Assembly (NCBI RefSeq): GCF_003574425.1 | Contig: NZ_QLIU01000052.1 | Coordinates: 1-64,000, forward strand | DNA length: 64,000 nt | Direction of reading: 5' to 3' | DNA from: Cysteiniphilum halobium | GTDB taxonomy: Bacteria; Pseudomonadota; Gammaproteobacteria; Francisellales; Francisellaceae | In this document: positions 63,764 to 64,000 of the stretch, piece after piece | Numbering within the stretch: position 1 is the stretch's first letter | How the letters are laid out: each line of letters starts with the position of its first letter | Program-made: the position numbers and the translations under genes | The notes under the pieces: generated by a model | The model's database searches: none | Seen by the model: only the letters and a program-made list of their open reading frames with translations | What the model was told of the DNA's origin: nothing

Positions 63764-64000
63764 TGCTGTCCTTTACCTTTTCTTGTGTTTTTTGGGTGGT
63801 GAGATATAACAAAATAATCAAACCAACAACGATCATTGGCGTTGAAAGGAGTTGTCCCATCGTCATCCAGTTAAATAGCATATAGCCCATTTGTGGATCT
63901 GGTTGGCGGAAAAACTCAGCGATAAATCTAAATAAACCATACCATAGTAAGAAATTAGCAGAGATAAGTAAACGCGGACGTTGCTTTCTTGAGATAAACC
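63747..64000 (-). CDS. lgt: Prolipoprotein diacylglyceryl transferase, 3' end only
   Basis: Only the C-terminal 83 or so codons are inside the window. The frame, read leftward, gives [20 protein letters not shown] then [20 protein letters not shown], a diagnostic Lgt segment (R.. EF.RePD...G.......GQ.lS.pmi). It continues into a hydrophobic helix [10 protein letters not shown] and a short charged tail. Lgt attaches diacylglycerol to lipobox cysteines. The lgt-thyA neighbourhood is the same as in E. coli. The 5' end lies beyond position 64000. Confidence 0.92.
   Translation of the reverse strand, partial: FISRKQRPRLLISANFLLWYGLFRFIAEFFRQPDPQMGYMLFNWMTMGQLLSTPMIVVGLIILLYLTTQKTQEKVKDSNAAIS

Overview
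This 64 kb window is an AT-rich chromosomal segment of a gammaproteobacterium. Several features point to the Francisella / Fastidiosibacter side of the Thiotrichales. There is a Francisella-type (T6SSii) secretion cluster with recognisable IglA, IglB, IglC, IglD, IglE, VgrG, IglH and PdpB relatives, and the gene order lepB-rnc-truB-rnr. The taxonomic placement is inference; no rRNA is present.

Layout. 0.3-3.0 kb: a leftward operon of sensor kinase, response regulator and a polytopic membrane protein. 3.4-6.1 kb: aconitase. 6.1-7.0 kb: a REP-associated (Y1) transposase gene set among copies of a 15-bp tandem repeat. 7.1-11.5 kb: yajC-secD-secF and a DUF218 gene. 11.5-16.4 kb: lepB-rnc-truB-rnr. 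16.8-34.2 kb: tRNA-Glu followed by a type VI secretion island built as two divergent operons, iglA-iglB-iglC-iglD-tssG-like to the left and pdpA-pdpB(tssM)-iglE-vgrG-(iglF/iglG-like fusion)-iglH to the right. 34.2-37.9 kb: an antitoxin fragment, dsbD, two micro-ORFs, lexA and a class B acid phosphatase. 38.1-40.6 kb: lolC/E, lolD and folA. 40.8-41.4 kb: tRNA Phe-Pro-Arg-His-Leu, with a partial tRNA-His copy and an insert in front of the intact one. 41.6-42.8 kb: an orphan gene and a HigB/HigA-like toxin-antitoxin pair. 43.2-46.2 kb: a secreted M4 metalloprotease and a DUF475/TerC membrane protein behind a candidate yybP-ykoY (manganese) riboswitch. 46.2-48.9 kb: a second two-component system and a thioesterase-fold protein. 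49.3-49.9 kb: a small outer-membrane barrel. 50.2-56.0 kb: an attenuated branched-chain amino acid operon (leader peptide and terminator, acetolactate synthase subunits, a threonine synthase-LeuA regulatory-domain fusion, ilvD). 56.1-56.6 kb: a HigA-like antitoxin with a truncated toxin. 56.8-64.0 kb: pepA, a second barrel, gnd, tilS, serA, thyA and the 3' end of lgt.

How the genes work together. The T6SS genes supply sheath (IglA/B), Hcp-like tube (IglC), baseplate (IglD/TssK, IglH/TssF, TssG-like), membrane complex (PdpB/TssM, IglE/TssJ) and tip (VgrG, DUF4280 PAAR-like). No DotU/TssL, IglI-like or ClpV-type gene is in the window, so either more genes lie elsewhere or the set is incomplete. 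In the ilv operon, a threonine synthase carrying an allosteric domain normally found on isopropylmalate synthase occupies the place where ilvA might be expected. This suggests end-product control of threonine/isoleucine supply. Two palindromic repeat families, one linked to the transposase, are scattered between genes.

Most promising leads: the compact T6SSii cluster with its 1067-residue DUF4280 tip protein; the ThrC-LeuA-domain fusion behind an ilv attenuator; the transposase gene carrying its own repeat in frame; the interrupted tRNA-His locus; and the lexA operon with two micro-ORFs.
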